The translations under genes were made by a program, and so were the position numbers. A stretch of DNA of 64,000 nt from Bacteroides sp. GTDB taxonomy: Bacteria; Bacteroidota; Bacteroidia; Bacteroidales; Muribaculaceae. The notes under the pieces are model-generated. The model was not told where the DNA came from and made no database searches. It saw only the letters and a list, made by a program, of their open reading frames with translations. Position 1 is the stretch's first letter. The number at the start of each line of letters is the position of its first letter. The stretch lies in assembly GCA_014802045.1 (NCBI GenBank), contig JAAVDA010000017.1:10583-74582 (forward strand), in the 5' to 3' direction. This document shows positions 38,016-47,142 of this stretch, in pieces.

Positions 38016-38630
38016 ATGATTACTGTTGTCAATTCTTTCCCTATTAGAAAAACTAGAAGAACTGAGATATTAATTAATATAAATCAACCTATCAATAATA
38101 TCTTTTACTATCTCTCTCCATTTTATAAATACTATAATATTCCAGTAATTAATACTCCTAAAATAAAAGAGGAAAGTGTATATCGTATTTGGAGTCTATT
38201 ATTATATAATTACAATTATAATCGTAATATAAAAGATATCAGATTCAAAAAAGGCCTATATATAAATGACTATTATACGTATTCTTCCGCTATAAAAAAT
38301 ATATTTATACCAACATATTGTTGGTTATTAGAAAATAATGCTTATAAATTAGTGGAATATTTAAGGTCACAAATGAAAAGTAAAGATATTTTTATACTAA
38401 ATGATAAGTCTAATGTAAATTATAAAACTATACCGATGCCTTCCTGTGCATATTTACTTAAAGCGTATATAGAAAGTAGGAAACCATATCAAAATGCAAT
38501 TACAGAAATTTATGAATTATCTTATTATGTAGGTCGAAAAGAGATAAGTATTAAACACAAAAAATATATTCCAAACAAAATTGCATATATATATACCAAC
38601 CCACAATATACCTTAGATTTTAATGATTAA
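38016..38630 (+). CDS. Unknown AT-rich protein downstream of the WG-repeat gene
   Basis: A 204-residue protein rich in Tyr, Asn, Ile and Lys, with no signal peptide, no membrane helix and no motif that I recognise. It starts 8 bases after the WG-repeat gene and shares its base composition, so the two were probably acquired together and form an operon. Helical, aromatic-rich stretches such as YYLSPFYKYYNIPV and VYRIWSLLLYNYNYN could form a compact binding fold. Nothing supports a specific function. Confidence 0.6.
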   Translation: MITVVNSFPIRKTRRTEILININQPINNIFYYLSPFYKYYNIPVINTPKIKEESVYRIWSLLLYNYNYNRNIKDIRFKKGLYINDYYTYSSAIKNIFIPTYCWLLENNAYKLVEYLRSQMKSKDIFILNDKSNVNYKTIPMPSCAYLLKAYIESRKPYQNAITEIYELSYYVGRKEISIKHKKYIPNKIAYIYTNPQYTLDFND

Positions 38631-38705
38631 TCTATATTTTTCAATATTCCTATATGTGTGAATTAAATGGGTGTTTTTCGCTCTGGGAAACACTCATCCT
38701 TTATT

Positions 38706-39032
38706 CTATTGTTCACTCGCGGTGGATTCTTCGTTGTTAATATCCCTTATAAGCATATATCCTCCATAACGTTCTAATATGGAAATAAAACCAACACCAT
38801 TGATAGTTTCAATCCATTTTAGGAAACAATGTAACGGCCTTTATGCTAACCGCTTTTTAACCGGCTCTAATTCGATGGTATTGAAATCTATACTCTATTG
38901 ACTTTCCCAAACGTCAAAAACTTCATCATATTGCGATTACGCACCCAACCATTTATGAAAATATCCATATTTAGCTAGCCAATGTGATTGTTGTGGAAAA
39001 TTCATGATACTTTTTTGTACGATTTTCATCAT
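38706..39032 (-). pseudogene. Decayed gene with three in-frame stop codons
   Basis: On the minus strand a single frame runs 108 codons from the ATG at 39032 to the stop at 38706-38708 with protein-like composition (MNFPQQSHWLAKYGYFHKW, then SQYDEVFDVWES, then CFLKWIETINGVGFISIL and a GGYMLIRDINNEE end). It is broken by stops at 38937-38939, 38895-38897 and 38841-38843, with no frameshift. The family is not recognised; size and acidic-aromatic composition recall small immunity proteins (guess). It fills most of the gap between the AT-rich genes and the lyase. Confidence 0.6.
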
Positions 39033-39083
39033 CTCTGTTTCCGATAAGATGGTAATTTTTTAGTGAATATAGTAATCATCTTT

Positions 39084-42000
39084 ATGAAATCCACCCGGTT
39101 CAGATATATCTCCGGCCTTATCGTTAGCGCCATGCTATCGTCGGCTGCATCGGCTCAGATTGTGAGCCACGAACGTCTGCTTTCATTCGAGGGCAACGAA
39201 ATTCCCCCCTTCATCACGGCTCATTCATCGCATCTGAGTCTCACCACCGACCATTTCAAGGACGGAGTGCAATCCCTCAGATGGCAGTTTGCGTCCGAAG
39301 GAAGCCTCTCCATCAAAAAAGATTTGCATTTCGAACCTAAAGATTCCACCGACACCTATCTTTCGGGATTCGTCGTGTGGATTCACAACACCATTCCGAT
39401 TGACCGGCCTCTCACATTCCGGTTCTTGAAAAACGGCACGGTCTGTTAGTACTTCAATATGAACCTCGACTTCACCGGATGGCGCACAGTATGGGTGTGC
39501 TACGAACGCGATATGCTTGGCTCACCTGAGACCGGCATGGACGAGATTTCCATCATTGCGCCCCCGGTAGAGGGCGAAATCTGTATTGACCATCTGCTCA
39601 CAGCCGCTAAGATGGACCACCGGCATCATACAGCCGACAATCAGGTGCCATTTGTCAACTCCGCCACAACAAGCCATTGGCTGCTGCTCTATCCCTATTC
39701 CACCATTCAGCCGGATATAGCTCCCGAACAGACAGTCACCCCTGAACAGAAAAAAGACATTGCCCTGCTCGAATCCCGCTTCCGCGACCAGATCTATACT
39801 CCCGGAGAACTGACCGACTCCACGATGCGCCAGCTCCGTCGCTTGTATGAACACTACGGCATCACCTATAGCGATAAAGGAGAGGTCAAAGGTCTGCCTA
39901 TATTTTTCCAGAGGTCGGTAGAAGCATACGAACGGATTATACCCGACTACAATATCGACATCTTCAACCGCAATGGCATGGAGCTGAAAGACTACTTCAA
40001 TCTCATGAACCGCATAGCCATAGCCTACAATGATGCCACGCGCAGCGAAGACCGCCAGGAACTGAAAAGGATGTTCCTATCCATGTATGACCATATGACC
40101 GACCAGGGTGTTAACTTCGGAAGCTGTCTGGGCAATTTCATCCACTATGGCTATAGCTTCCGCGGATATTACCCAGCCTGTTTCCTGATGAAAGACGTGC
40201 TTAGAGAGGCCGGCAAACTGAATGAGGCGGAAAAAGCCATGCGATGGTATGCCATTGCCAACGAGGTCTTCATAAAGCCCACCGAAAATGGCATGGATAT
40301 GGATGCTTTCAATACCGTGACCACCGGACGAATCGCCAGCATACTCATGATGGAGGATAGCCCTGAAAAAGTGCAGTATCTCAAATCATTCTCGCGGTGG
40401 ATTGACAATGGTTGTCTGCCTGCCGACGGTCTGAGTGGCGCGTTCAAGTCTGACGGAGCCGCATTTCATCACCGCAACCACTATCCGGCCTACGCTATCG
40501 GTGGACTCAATGGCGCCACTAAAATGATTCATCTGCTGAGCAATACCTCTTTCGCCGTTTCCGAAGCCGCCCACAGCACTATAAAGAATGTCTTGCTGGC
40601 CATGCGGTTCTACTGCAACAAAGCCGATTTCCCATTGGCCATGTCCGGCCGCCATCCCGACGGCAAGGGGGCTCTTGTGCCCATGCACTATGCCACCATG
40701 GCTCTTGCGGGCACTCCCGACCGCTCGCAGCCAATAGACCACGAGATGGGAAATGCCTATCTCCGGCTTGTATCAGACCACAAGACTCATCGCGACGACA
40801 ATCCCGAATATATTCCTTTCGTTGCGTCAGCCCACGAACAGGACATGATTGAAAGACTGAGAGCCGAACATTGCATTGCCGAGCCCGACCCCGCAGGCAA
40901 CTGGAATTTAGGCTATGGATGTGCCAATGTGCAGCGCCGTAAGAACTGGTCGGCTGTGGCCCGCGGTCATTCCCGCTATCTCTGGGCCGCGGAGCATTAT
41001 AGAGGTGAGAATCTTTTCGGACGCTATCTTGCCCACGGGTCACTCCAGATAATGACAGCCCGCGACACGGGCGCCAATGTGTCGGCCGCTACAGGAGGCT
41101 GGACTGAAGCCGGATTCGACTGGGGACGCATTCCGGGCGCCACGGCTATTCACCTACCGCTTGATAAGCTCAAGGCCAATGTGCTCAATGTCGACACCTA
41201 TTCCGGCTACGAAGAGATGCTATTCTCCGATGAGACTTTTGCCGGCGGCATTTCGCAGGAACACAATAACGGCGCGTTCGGAATGAAACTCCACGAACAC
41301 GACAAATACAATGGTTCTCATCGCGCCCGCAAATCTTACCATTTTCTCGATGACAAAATCATCTGTCTGGGTAGTGATATCGAAAATCTGAACACAGATT
41401 TCAATACCGAAACAACCGTATTTCAGCTTGCCCTCCTCGATGACCGCGACACAACCTACTGGAACTCCCCGACGATAGGAGAAAACTATCTTCTCGACCA
41501 CCTCAATACCGGATATTATCTCCCCTCTCTGCCCGGAATGGACACAGCCGAATTCACCCACAACCCCGATCAGCAGTCAATATCCAATGAGGGAGTCCCG
41601 ACTGCGGGCAACTGGGTCTCGCTGACCATCAACCATGGCCGTGCGCCAAAGGGCCGAGCCTACAGCTACGCCATCATTCCGTAGACCGATAAAGAAACAA
41701 TGGAGAGGTTTGCCGCCTCTCCTACCTACAAAGTATTGCAGCAAGACCGCAACGCCCACATTGTCCGCGACACCGAAAGCGGTCTTACATCCTATGTATT
41801 GTTCGAGACTCCCCGCCATCTTCCCGACGGCCTTATCGAGCATGCCGACACTGCATGCCTGATTATGGTGCGTCCGGTTAATGAAAATGAAGCCATTGTC
41901 ACGGTGGCCAATCCCGACCTCGCGCTCTACCGAGGTTCCGCCGACGAGATATTCGATACCGACGGCCACAGGATAGAACGCAGCATCTACTCCCGTCCCT

Positions 42001-42167
42001 GGATTTCCGACAGGAGTCAGGAAATACCTGTCTGTGTGACCATAAAGAGCGAATGGAACATCAGCGGCAATCCCGCCTGCAAAATCATTTCACGCGATAA
42101 GAATTCCACAGTGGTGCAGTTCACCTGCAAAGATGCGGCAAGTTTCGATGTCGTGCTCACAAAATAG
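39084..42167 (+). pseudogene. PL8 family chondroitin-type lyase interrupted by two in-frame TAG codons
   Basis: Three consecutive segments lie in one frame (39084-39449, 39459-41684 and 41700-42167) and together give about 1025 residues, the size of chondroitin sulfate ABC lyases. Such enzymes cleave glycosaminoglycans by beta-elimination in the periplasm. A signal peptide (about 1-25) starts at the ATG at 39084. The lyase core shows [36 protein letters not shown] and [12 protein letters not shown] at 39447-39449 replaces what is probably Trp (TGTVC[16 protein letters not shown]), and TAG at 41682-41684 replaces probably Gln (IIP-stop-TDKETMERFAASP). No other damage is visible. Confidence 0.85.
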
Positions 42168-42203
42168 CTTTCATCTGCCTGACACTTTTCCGTCCGAGTT
42201 TGT

Positions 42204-42211
42204 TATATTTG
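42204..42211 (+). promoter_or_regulatory. -7 promoter element for the HipA-like kinase gene
   Basis: TATATTTG matches TAnnTTTG and ends 15 bases before the ATG at 42226, suggesting independent transcription from the broken lyase gene. Confidence 0.5.
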
Positions 42212-42225
42212 CAGACTGAAACTAT

Positions 42226-43014
42226 ATGACTATGCTCCGACATCAGGAAATGACCCGATATATTGAGCCTCTTCGCGAAGGAGGCTCCTTGCCGCTATTG
42301 GCCGAAGCCGACGACGGTTTCTGCTATGTGGCTAAGCTTAAGGGCGCCGGCCATGGCCCTAAAGCTCTTGTGGCCGAGATGATCGGAGGCGAGATTGCAA
42401 GAACGGCAGGCCTGAGAGTGCCCGAACTGGTTTTTCTCACTCTCGGAGAAGAATTCGGACGCACCGAACCCGATGAGGAAGTGCAGGATTTGCTGAAAGC
42501 GAGCCAAGGACTCAATCTCGGCATGCACTTTCTTCAGGGCGCACTAACTCTTGACCCCTACGTCAATCCTGTCGATGCCGCATTAGCTTCAGACATAGTG
42601 TGGCTCGATGCATTTCTTACCAATGTGGACCGCACGGTGCGCAACACCAATCTCCTCCTTTGGCACGGTAGGGAAACCTGGCTCATAGATCACGGTGCCT
42701 CACTCTTCTTCCATCACTCCTGGAGCGATCCGGAGCTGGCTGCACGCTCACCGTTCCCCTACATCAAAGATCACGCTCTGCTTCATAAGGCCTCCCGACT
42801 TGAAGAGTCGGCCGAAAAGATGCTGTCGCTCATCACTCCCGCCAAGATTCAGGAGATAGTGGCGGGTGTGCCCGACAGTTGGCTCATACGCGACGATATC
42901 ACCGCCACCCCCGAAGAGATGCGTGAGGTCTACACCCGTTTTCTCACCTCCCGGCTTGAATCTTCACCCTTGTTTACCAAAACCGCAGTAGATGCCCGAA
43001 AAGCTATTATATGA
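42226..43014 (+). CDS. HipA-like kinase domain protein
   Basis: A 262-residue cytoplasmic protein of the short HipA-like kinase family, about 60% of classical HipA. The catalytic loop LDAFLTNVDRTVRNTN (about 126-141) carries the Asp and Asn expected for phosphotransfer, and LIDHGASLFF gives the metal-binding Asp. A Lys in VAKLKGAG near residue 36 may contact ATP. HipA kinases phosphorylate tRNA synthetases, but this branch has no known target. Its end overlaps the DUF3037 gene by 23 bases, a recurrent pairing. No HipB-like antitoxin is adjacent. Confidence 0.82.
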   Translation: MTMLRHQEMTRYIEPLREGGSLPLLAEADDGFCYVAKLKGAGHGPKALVAEMIGGEIARTAGLRVPELVFLTLGEEFGRTEPDEEVQDLLKASQGLNLGMHFLQGALTLDPYVNPVDAALASDIVWLDAFLTNVDRTVRNTNLLLWHGRETWLIDHGASLFFHHSWSDPELAARSPFPYIKDHALLHKASRLEESAEKMLSLITPAKIQEIVAGVPDSWLIRDDITATPEEMREVYTRFLTSRLESSPLFTKTAVDARKAII

Positions 43015-43375
43015 ATATGCCCTGATACGCATTCTCCCATCGGTGGAGCGGGGCGAATTTGTCAACGTCGGCTTAGCCATGATGTGCAAGCGCTCCCGAT
43101 GGCTCAAGGTAGAGATTGCGGTCAACGAAGCCCGTCTCAGAGCGATAGCCGGTTCAGTCGACACGTCGGCTATGGTTGCGCAGCTCGCATCTTTTAGTCT
43201 TGTTGCATCAGGCTGCCGCAACGGAGGCCCGATTGCGCAGCTTCCGGTTGAGGAACGCTTCAGATGGCTCACAGCTGTGCGCAGCGCATCGTTGCGCACC
43301 TCACGTCCGCATCCCGGACTCACCACAGACCTTGAAGCCACATTCTCGCGACTTATGGAGCAGCTCGTACTCTGA
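42992..43375 (+). CDS. DUF3037 protein paired with the HipA-like kinase
   Basis: A 127-residue cytoplasmic protein. Residues 1-40, with YEYALIRILPSVERGEFVNVGLAMMC, match the start of DUF3037, a family of unknown function that is often encoded next to HipA-like kinases. It overlaps the kinase gene by 23 bases in another frame, so the two are translationally coupled. A partner, substrate or neutralising role toward the kinase is plausible but not shown. A hairpin terminator follows at 43426. Confidence 0.82.
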   Translation: MPEKLLYEYALIRILPSVERGEFVNVGLAMMCKRSRWLKVEIAVNEARLRAIAGSVDTSAMVAQLASFSLVASGCRNGGPIAQLPVEERFRWLTAVRSASLRTSRPHPGLTTDLEATFSRLMEQLVL

Positions 43376-43425
43376 TATCTCGATTCGCTGCTCCCTTTTT
43401 CCATTTTTTTATGTCCCACTTTTCG

Positions 43426-43465
43426 AGAGAATGCCATGATTTGGCATTCTCTTACTCTATCTTTG
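43426..43465 (+). terminator. Terminator after the DUF3037 gene, with an abutting -7-like element
   Basis: Perfect 10-bp stem AGAGAATGCC / GGCATTCTCT (43426-43435 with 43443-43452) and a 7-base loop. TATCTTTG at 43458-43465 just after it matches the -7 promoter consensus. Confidence 0.6.
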
Positions 43466-43509
43466 CATCGTAGTTCTGATACATCTCATATACTACGATC
43501 AACACACCC

Positions 43510-43543
43510 AGAGCCGGTTTAACAAGAAAGGTTAACCGGCTCT
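43510..43543 (-). terminator. Hairpin at the 3' end of pncB
   Basis: Stem AGAGCCGGTT / AACCGGCTCT (43510-43519 with 43534-43543) includes the pncB stop codon at 43542-43544. No T-run follows on either strand, so its role as a terminator is uncertain. Confidence 0.45.
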
Positions 43544-44747
43544 AACCGTTTATATGAAGAGCCTCCTTGAAACGCTCCACTGTGGCCTTGTCGCCGGTAT
43601 ATTTACCTTTGTCCTCGCTCAGCTTACAGGTGGAATTGTAGAAGTTCCATGTCTCGGTAATTTTCACAGCAGTGAGCTTTATCACGATATTCATGGGCTT
43701 CAATCCGGGGAAATTGTTGGTGAAATGAGTCCCAATACCGAAAGAGGGTATGCACAGCCCCTTGGCAAACTTCTGGATTTCGATAGCTGAATCTGTAGAG
43801 AGGGCGTTGCTAAACACCACCTGCTTCGTAGAGGGGTCTATACCGAGCGACCTGTATTTGGCGGCTATCTTCAGAAGTTGTTCATGATTCTCTCCGCTGT
43901 CCACCCTCAGCCCCTTAAACATATTTGCATAATCCTCCGAAAAGTTGAGACTGAAGATGTTCCATCCGTAGGTGTCATAGAGAAATGTGCCGAGAGCTCC
44001 GCGATAAGTGGCAGACCACGCCTTCATGGCCAGATGATTGGCCATCTGCGGACCAAACATTCCGGCTATGGCCGCAATAAATTCGTGGGCCATGGTGCCT
44101 ATAGGTTTCACATCATATTTCATGGCAAACCACACATTGCTCGTGCCCACGAAGCATCCCTCACCCTTATGTTCTTTCTCATAAGCAGCCATTGAACGCA
44201 CCACTGTATCTTGAGCCGCATATGAGGCACGCCGACGCGTGCCCATGTCGCTAAACGCACATCCGGCATCTTTAAGTCTGCGAGCCTTTTCAGTAGAACG
44301 TTCGCCACACTCCTTTATATCTATCTTATCGGTCTGGCCTGTCATCTCATAATAGAGTTCAGAGATAATAGCCAGAACTTTCACTTCAAGAAGAATCGTG
44401 TCTGACCAATTGCCCTCAAACTCCACCTCCAGATGTCCCTCATCATCCTGGCGGGCTTTCACCCAACGACGGTCATAGCGATAACCTTTCAGGAAATTGT
44501 AAAACCAGAACGGGATGTAGGGACACCTACGCTTCATGAAGTCTATCTCCTCATCGGTAATCACCACATTCTCCAGCAGTGCGGCCTGCTCTTCAAGCGC
44601 TTCGGCAAATCCGGGAGGATAGACAGTGTTGTCGCGATCGGTAAAGGTGTATTTCACCCGTGCACGCGGAAAATTGTCTATAACCGCACAACACATCGTC
44701 ATCTTATATAGATCATCGTCCGTAAAATGATTTATTATTTGTCTCAT
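43542..44747 (-). CDS. pncB: Nicotinate phosphoribosyltransferase
   Basis: A 401-residue enzyme that couples nicotinate and PRPP, with ATP, to nicotinate mononucleotide in NAD salvage. The N-terminus MRQIINHFTDDDLYKMTM is typical, and GTSNVWFAMKYDVKPIGTMAHEF (about 203-225) holds the active-site His region; RVDSGENHEQLL and VVFSNALSTDSAIEIQK bind PRPP. It begins 12 bases after the HD-nicotinamidase fusion gene, so the operon encodes consecutive steps: nicotinamide to nicotinate, then to NaMN. Confidence 0.95.
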   Translation of the reverse strand: MRQIINHFTDDDLYKMTMCCAVIDNFPRARVKYTFTDRDNTVYPPGFAEALEEQAALLENVVITDEEIDFMKRRCPYIPFWFYNFLKGYRYDRRWVKARQDDEGHLEVEFEGNWSDTILLEVKVLAIISELYYEMTGQTDKIDIKECGERSTEKARRLKDAGCAFSDMGTRRRASYAAQDTVVRSMAAYEKEHKGEGCFVGTSNVWFAMKYDVKPIGTMAHEFIAAIAGMFGPQMANHLAMKAWSATYRGALGTFLYDTYGWNIFSLNFSEDYANMFKGLRVDSGENHEQLLKIAAKYRSLGIDPSTKQVVFSNALSTDSAIEIQKFAKGLCIPSFGIGTHFTNNFPGLKPMNIVIKLTAVKITETWNFYNSTCKLSEDKGKYTGDKATVERFKEALHING

Positions 44748-44759
44748 TTTGCAATCCCT

Positions 44760-45959
44760 TTATTCGTTGATATTATTGTCTTTCATAAATTTTTCAAGGG
44801 CTTTACCGCCGTCAATCGAAGGTGAAAACCGGGTCAGAACCCTGAATTTCATCTCCGGAAATGCCGCGATTCCGTCGGCAAGAGTAGCCCGTACGCACAC
44901 ATCTCCGGCGAGTCCGCACACATCCACCTCCGTAGCATCGGTCCGTTTCAATATGCGCCCCAGCATCGCCCGGTGTGACTCCGATTCAAGAGCTGAGTAT
45001 TCATCACGGTCAGGACGCTCCCCTTTGTGAATCACATATACGTGGGCTATCGACTCGTGAGCCGCCTCAAGCACCGGAGACCAGAAAGCAGCTCCAGGGC
45101 TGTCGGCCACACAGTGACGGGGCCATTCCCCTCCCCAGTCGCGGAAAGAGATATGCCCGTAGGGGTGACGGTCGGCAGTAAGTATAATCGCTACATAGCG
45201 CCACGGATTCTCACGGATATAGTCTGCCAGCGAGTCCATGGCATCAACCGCCCCGCCCACAGCAAGCGAACCGGTAATGAAATCCACTTGAGGATCCACA
45301 ATCAGAAGCACTCTCCTCTCTTCGCTCATAGCAGCCTTTATGGCCTTCACCCTCTCTCCCATCTCTGCAAGCAATTTGCTGTCCATGGTCTGCTCCACGA
45401 GAGCCCTGGCACTGTCAATCATCTTTTTTGACGACTCAGTGCGCAGATAATTCGGGTCGAGTCCGTCATCTCCCAGTCTGAAGCGGTCGAGAGCATCGGC
45501 ATCCTTAAATATCGCATATAATTTTTTCACTCTCGCGGCATCCGTGGGATACTGTTTACCGATAGCTTCTATCCCTTGATTGTCGGGCATATCGTGATAG
45601 CGCATTATCATGCCCGCGGCCGAATGATAGGGTATCTCGGGATGAGATTTACAATAATCTTCGTAGTAGACAGCCGCCCTTGCTCCATGACCGGCATCGA
45701 TATAGTCGTCAAATCTCCTGGTGTCGTGAAACACCGAAGCCAGAGCCAGTATCTCGGCGGCCTCCTTATCTCCGGGCAATTCACTGTGGGCTATCGTCAG
45801 CGCATGAAGCAACACCCTCTCGCAATGGGGCATCGCATGCACCGGACTCTCAGGCATCGTGAACCTCACACCGGCATAGAGCAGCGGGAGATATGTCTCG
45901 AACATTTGTCTCACATTCTCAGCACGTGAGGTGATGATTTCTTCAGGTATCACTGGCAT
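44760..45959 (-). CDS. HD-domain hydrolase fused to nicotinamidase
   Basis: A 399-residue two-domain cytoplasmic protein. Residues about 20-210 form an HD phosphohydrolase with HCERV, FHDTRRFDD, RYHDM and DADALDR supplying the metal-binding His/Asp set. Residues about 215-390 are a PncA-like nicotinamidase of the isochorismatase fold with Asp in LLIVDPQVDF, Lys in VIHKG, the nucleophile Cys in GLAGDVCVRA, and metal ligands in TADRHPYGH. It should make nicotinate from nicotinamide for pncB, 12 bases downstream. The HD domain's substrate is unknown; a phosphorylated pyridine nucleotide would fit the context (inference). Confidence 0.85.
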   Translation of the reverse strand: MPVIPEEIITSRAENVRQMFETYLPLLYAGVRFTMPESPVHAMPHCERVLLHALTIAHSELPGDKEAAEILALASVFHDTRRFDDYIDAGHGARAAVYYEDYCKSHPEIPYHSAAGMIMRYHDMPDNQGIEAIGKQYPTDAARVKKLYAIFKDADALDRFRLGDDGLDPNYLRTESSKKMIDSARALVEQTMDSKLLAEMGERVKAIKAAMSEERRVLLIVDPQVDFITGSLAVGGAVDAMDSLADYIRENPWRYVAIILTADRHPYGHISFRDWGGEWPRHCVADSPGAAFWSPVLEAAHESIAHVYVIHKGERPDRDEYSALESESHRAMLGRILKRTDATEVDVCGLAGDVCVRATLADGIAAFPEMKFRVLTRFSPSIDGGKALEKFMKDNNINE

Positions 45960-46052
45960 TGTTCTTGTCTTTAGATTTTCAGAATTCTGAGGGCATCAGA
46001 GACCGATGCAAACAGTCAGTTTCAATTACAACTTCTCGAGTCCACATGATGT

Positions 46053-47024
46053 TCAGGGATTATATGCAGCCATGCGCAGAGTCTCAGCCGAGTTATAGAA
46101 GGTGGGTGAGAGAAGGTCGGGGAGCTTCGCATCAGGATTGTTTTTCATATAGCTTTCAACTATGCGCATGGCTGTATATGCCACAGCTCTTCCCGGACAG
46201 CCCGGATAGATGCGGTCAGAACTCTGCGCATACATGAAGAGTCGGCTGTTAACACTAACATCTGTGGAGAAGAGCAACCCCTTCTCGGCAAGCGAGCGCC
46301 ATATTTCTCTCTCCTCACTTATCATTTTTTCAGTGGCCGCGCTGTCGGTGCCGAGGAGAGCCTTCACGCTCTTGGAGGGGAGAGCCCTCTTCACCGCAGC
46401 GGTTACGGCGCCGTCGTAGAGCATACGGCTGAGCAGGGTGGCCTCTCCACCATGCGATTCAAAAGGATAGCGACTCATCACCAGAGCGCTCACAGCCTCA
46501 ACGGCCATACGCTCCGGAGTCTTCCTGCTACGCTCTGCTCCAAAAGCCTCATATCCTTCGAAGTCTGCACCAAGATAATGATTGAGCCCGAGGAGCATCA
46601 CACTGTCGACAGTCATTACCGATTGACGGTAGGGGGTCACTATGCCATAAACCTGACTCGGAAACTTCAACTCCGGCAGCTCTTCCGAGAGAATCTGACG
46701 GGCTTCTCCCAAATCCTGCTCCTGAATGTCGAGCTGATTAAATTTAAGCTCTACTTCAGGAGCAAACACTTCTGAAAATTCTGTAGCGCCATACTGCCTC
46801 AGGAATTCAGCCTCACTCTGAGCCGTATCTGCTCCTGTCACAGCCATAAGAGCCCGAATGCCGCCGCTCATCTTCCCTACCTCCTCATCGCCAATGCGCC
46901 CCCGGGCGGCATCGTGAGCCAGCAGGTCAAGCCGGTTTATCTCCATTCTGGGGCGCCCGCCGCATCCGGACAGAAAAGCCACAGAAACAATCAAACATAT
47001 TCTTATTATTAATTTATGGCACAT
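46053..47024 (-). CDS. GldB-like lipoprotein
   Basis: A 323-residue lipoprotein resembling GldB, an envelope protein needed for gliding in Flavobacterium; non-gliding Bacteroidales keep homologues of unknown role. The ATG at 47024 is preferred over an upstream in-frame start because a TATTTTTG promoter element lies at 47034-47041, and it gives a lipobox signal ending FLSGC. Inside, MLLGLNHYLGADFEGYE near residues 140-156 and FPSQVYGIVTPYR fit GldB. The classical HExxH of related metalloproteases is not present. Confidence 0.72.
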   Translation of the reverse strand: MCHKLIIRICLIVSVAFLSGCGGRPRMEINRLDLLAHDAARGRIGDEEVGKMSGGIRALMAVTGADTAQSEAEFLRQYGATEFSEVFAPEVELKFNQLDIQEQDLGEARQILSEELPELKFPSQVYGIVTPYRQSVMTVDSVMLLGLNHYLGADFEGYEAFGAERSRKTPERMAVEAVSALVMSRYPFESHGGEATLLSRMLYDGAVTAAVKRALPSKSVKALLGTDSAATEKMISEEREIWRSLAEKGLLFSTDVSVNSRLFMYAQSSDRIYPGCPGRAVAYTAMRIVESYMKNNPDAKLPDLLSPTFYNSAETLRMAAYNP

Positions 47025-47033
47025 ACTTAACTG

Positions 47034-47041
47034 CAAAAATA
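47034..47041 (-). promoter_or_regulatory. -7 promoter element of the GldB-like gene
   Basis: TATTTTTG on the minus strand ends 10 bases before the ATG at 47024; it excludes the longer reading frame as the start. Confidence 0.5.
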
Positions 47042-47084
47042 TAAAAAATTCGGCTACCACGCCTCACATCACGGAATTAATTCG

Positions 47085-47092
47085 TATATTTG
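47085..47092 (+). promoter_or_regulatory. -7 promoter element of the ROK-fmt operon
   Basis: TATATTTG matches TAnnTTTG, with a predicted leader of about 45 bases before the ATG at 47143. Confidence 0.5.
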
Positions 47093-47142
47093 TCCGCATT
47101 GTAATAACCTCACCTCTTTAACCAACCTTAGCTCAACCATAT

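Noticed and set aside
39084-42167. General amber suppression (UAG recoding) in this organism
   Set aside because: Other complete genes such as mutS2 and pncB end at TAG in the expected place, so UAG is a normal stop here. Local readthrough remains possible.
31020-42167. A polysaccharide-utilisation locus around the fucosidase and lyase
   Set aside because: No SusC/SusD pair or hybrid two-component or sigma/anti-sigma regulator lies in the window; the two enzymes are separated by an acquired island.
38841-43548. Shared TTAACCGGCTCTAA at about 38858 and 43533 as a repeat or attachment site
   Set aside because: Only 14 bases match, inside a decayed gene and a pncB hairpin respectively; flanks do not align, and no integrase is nearby.
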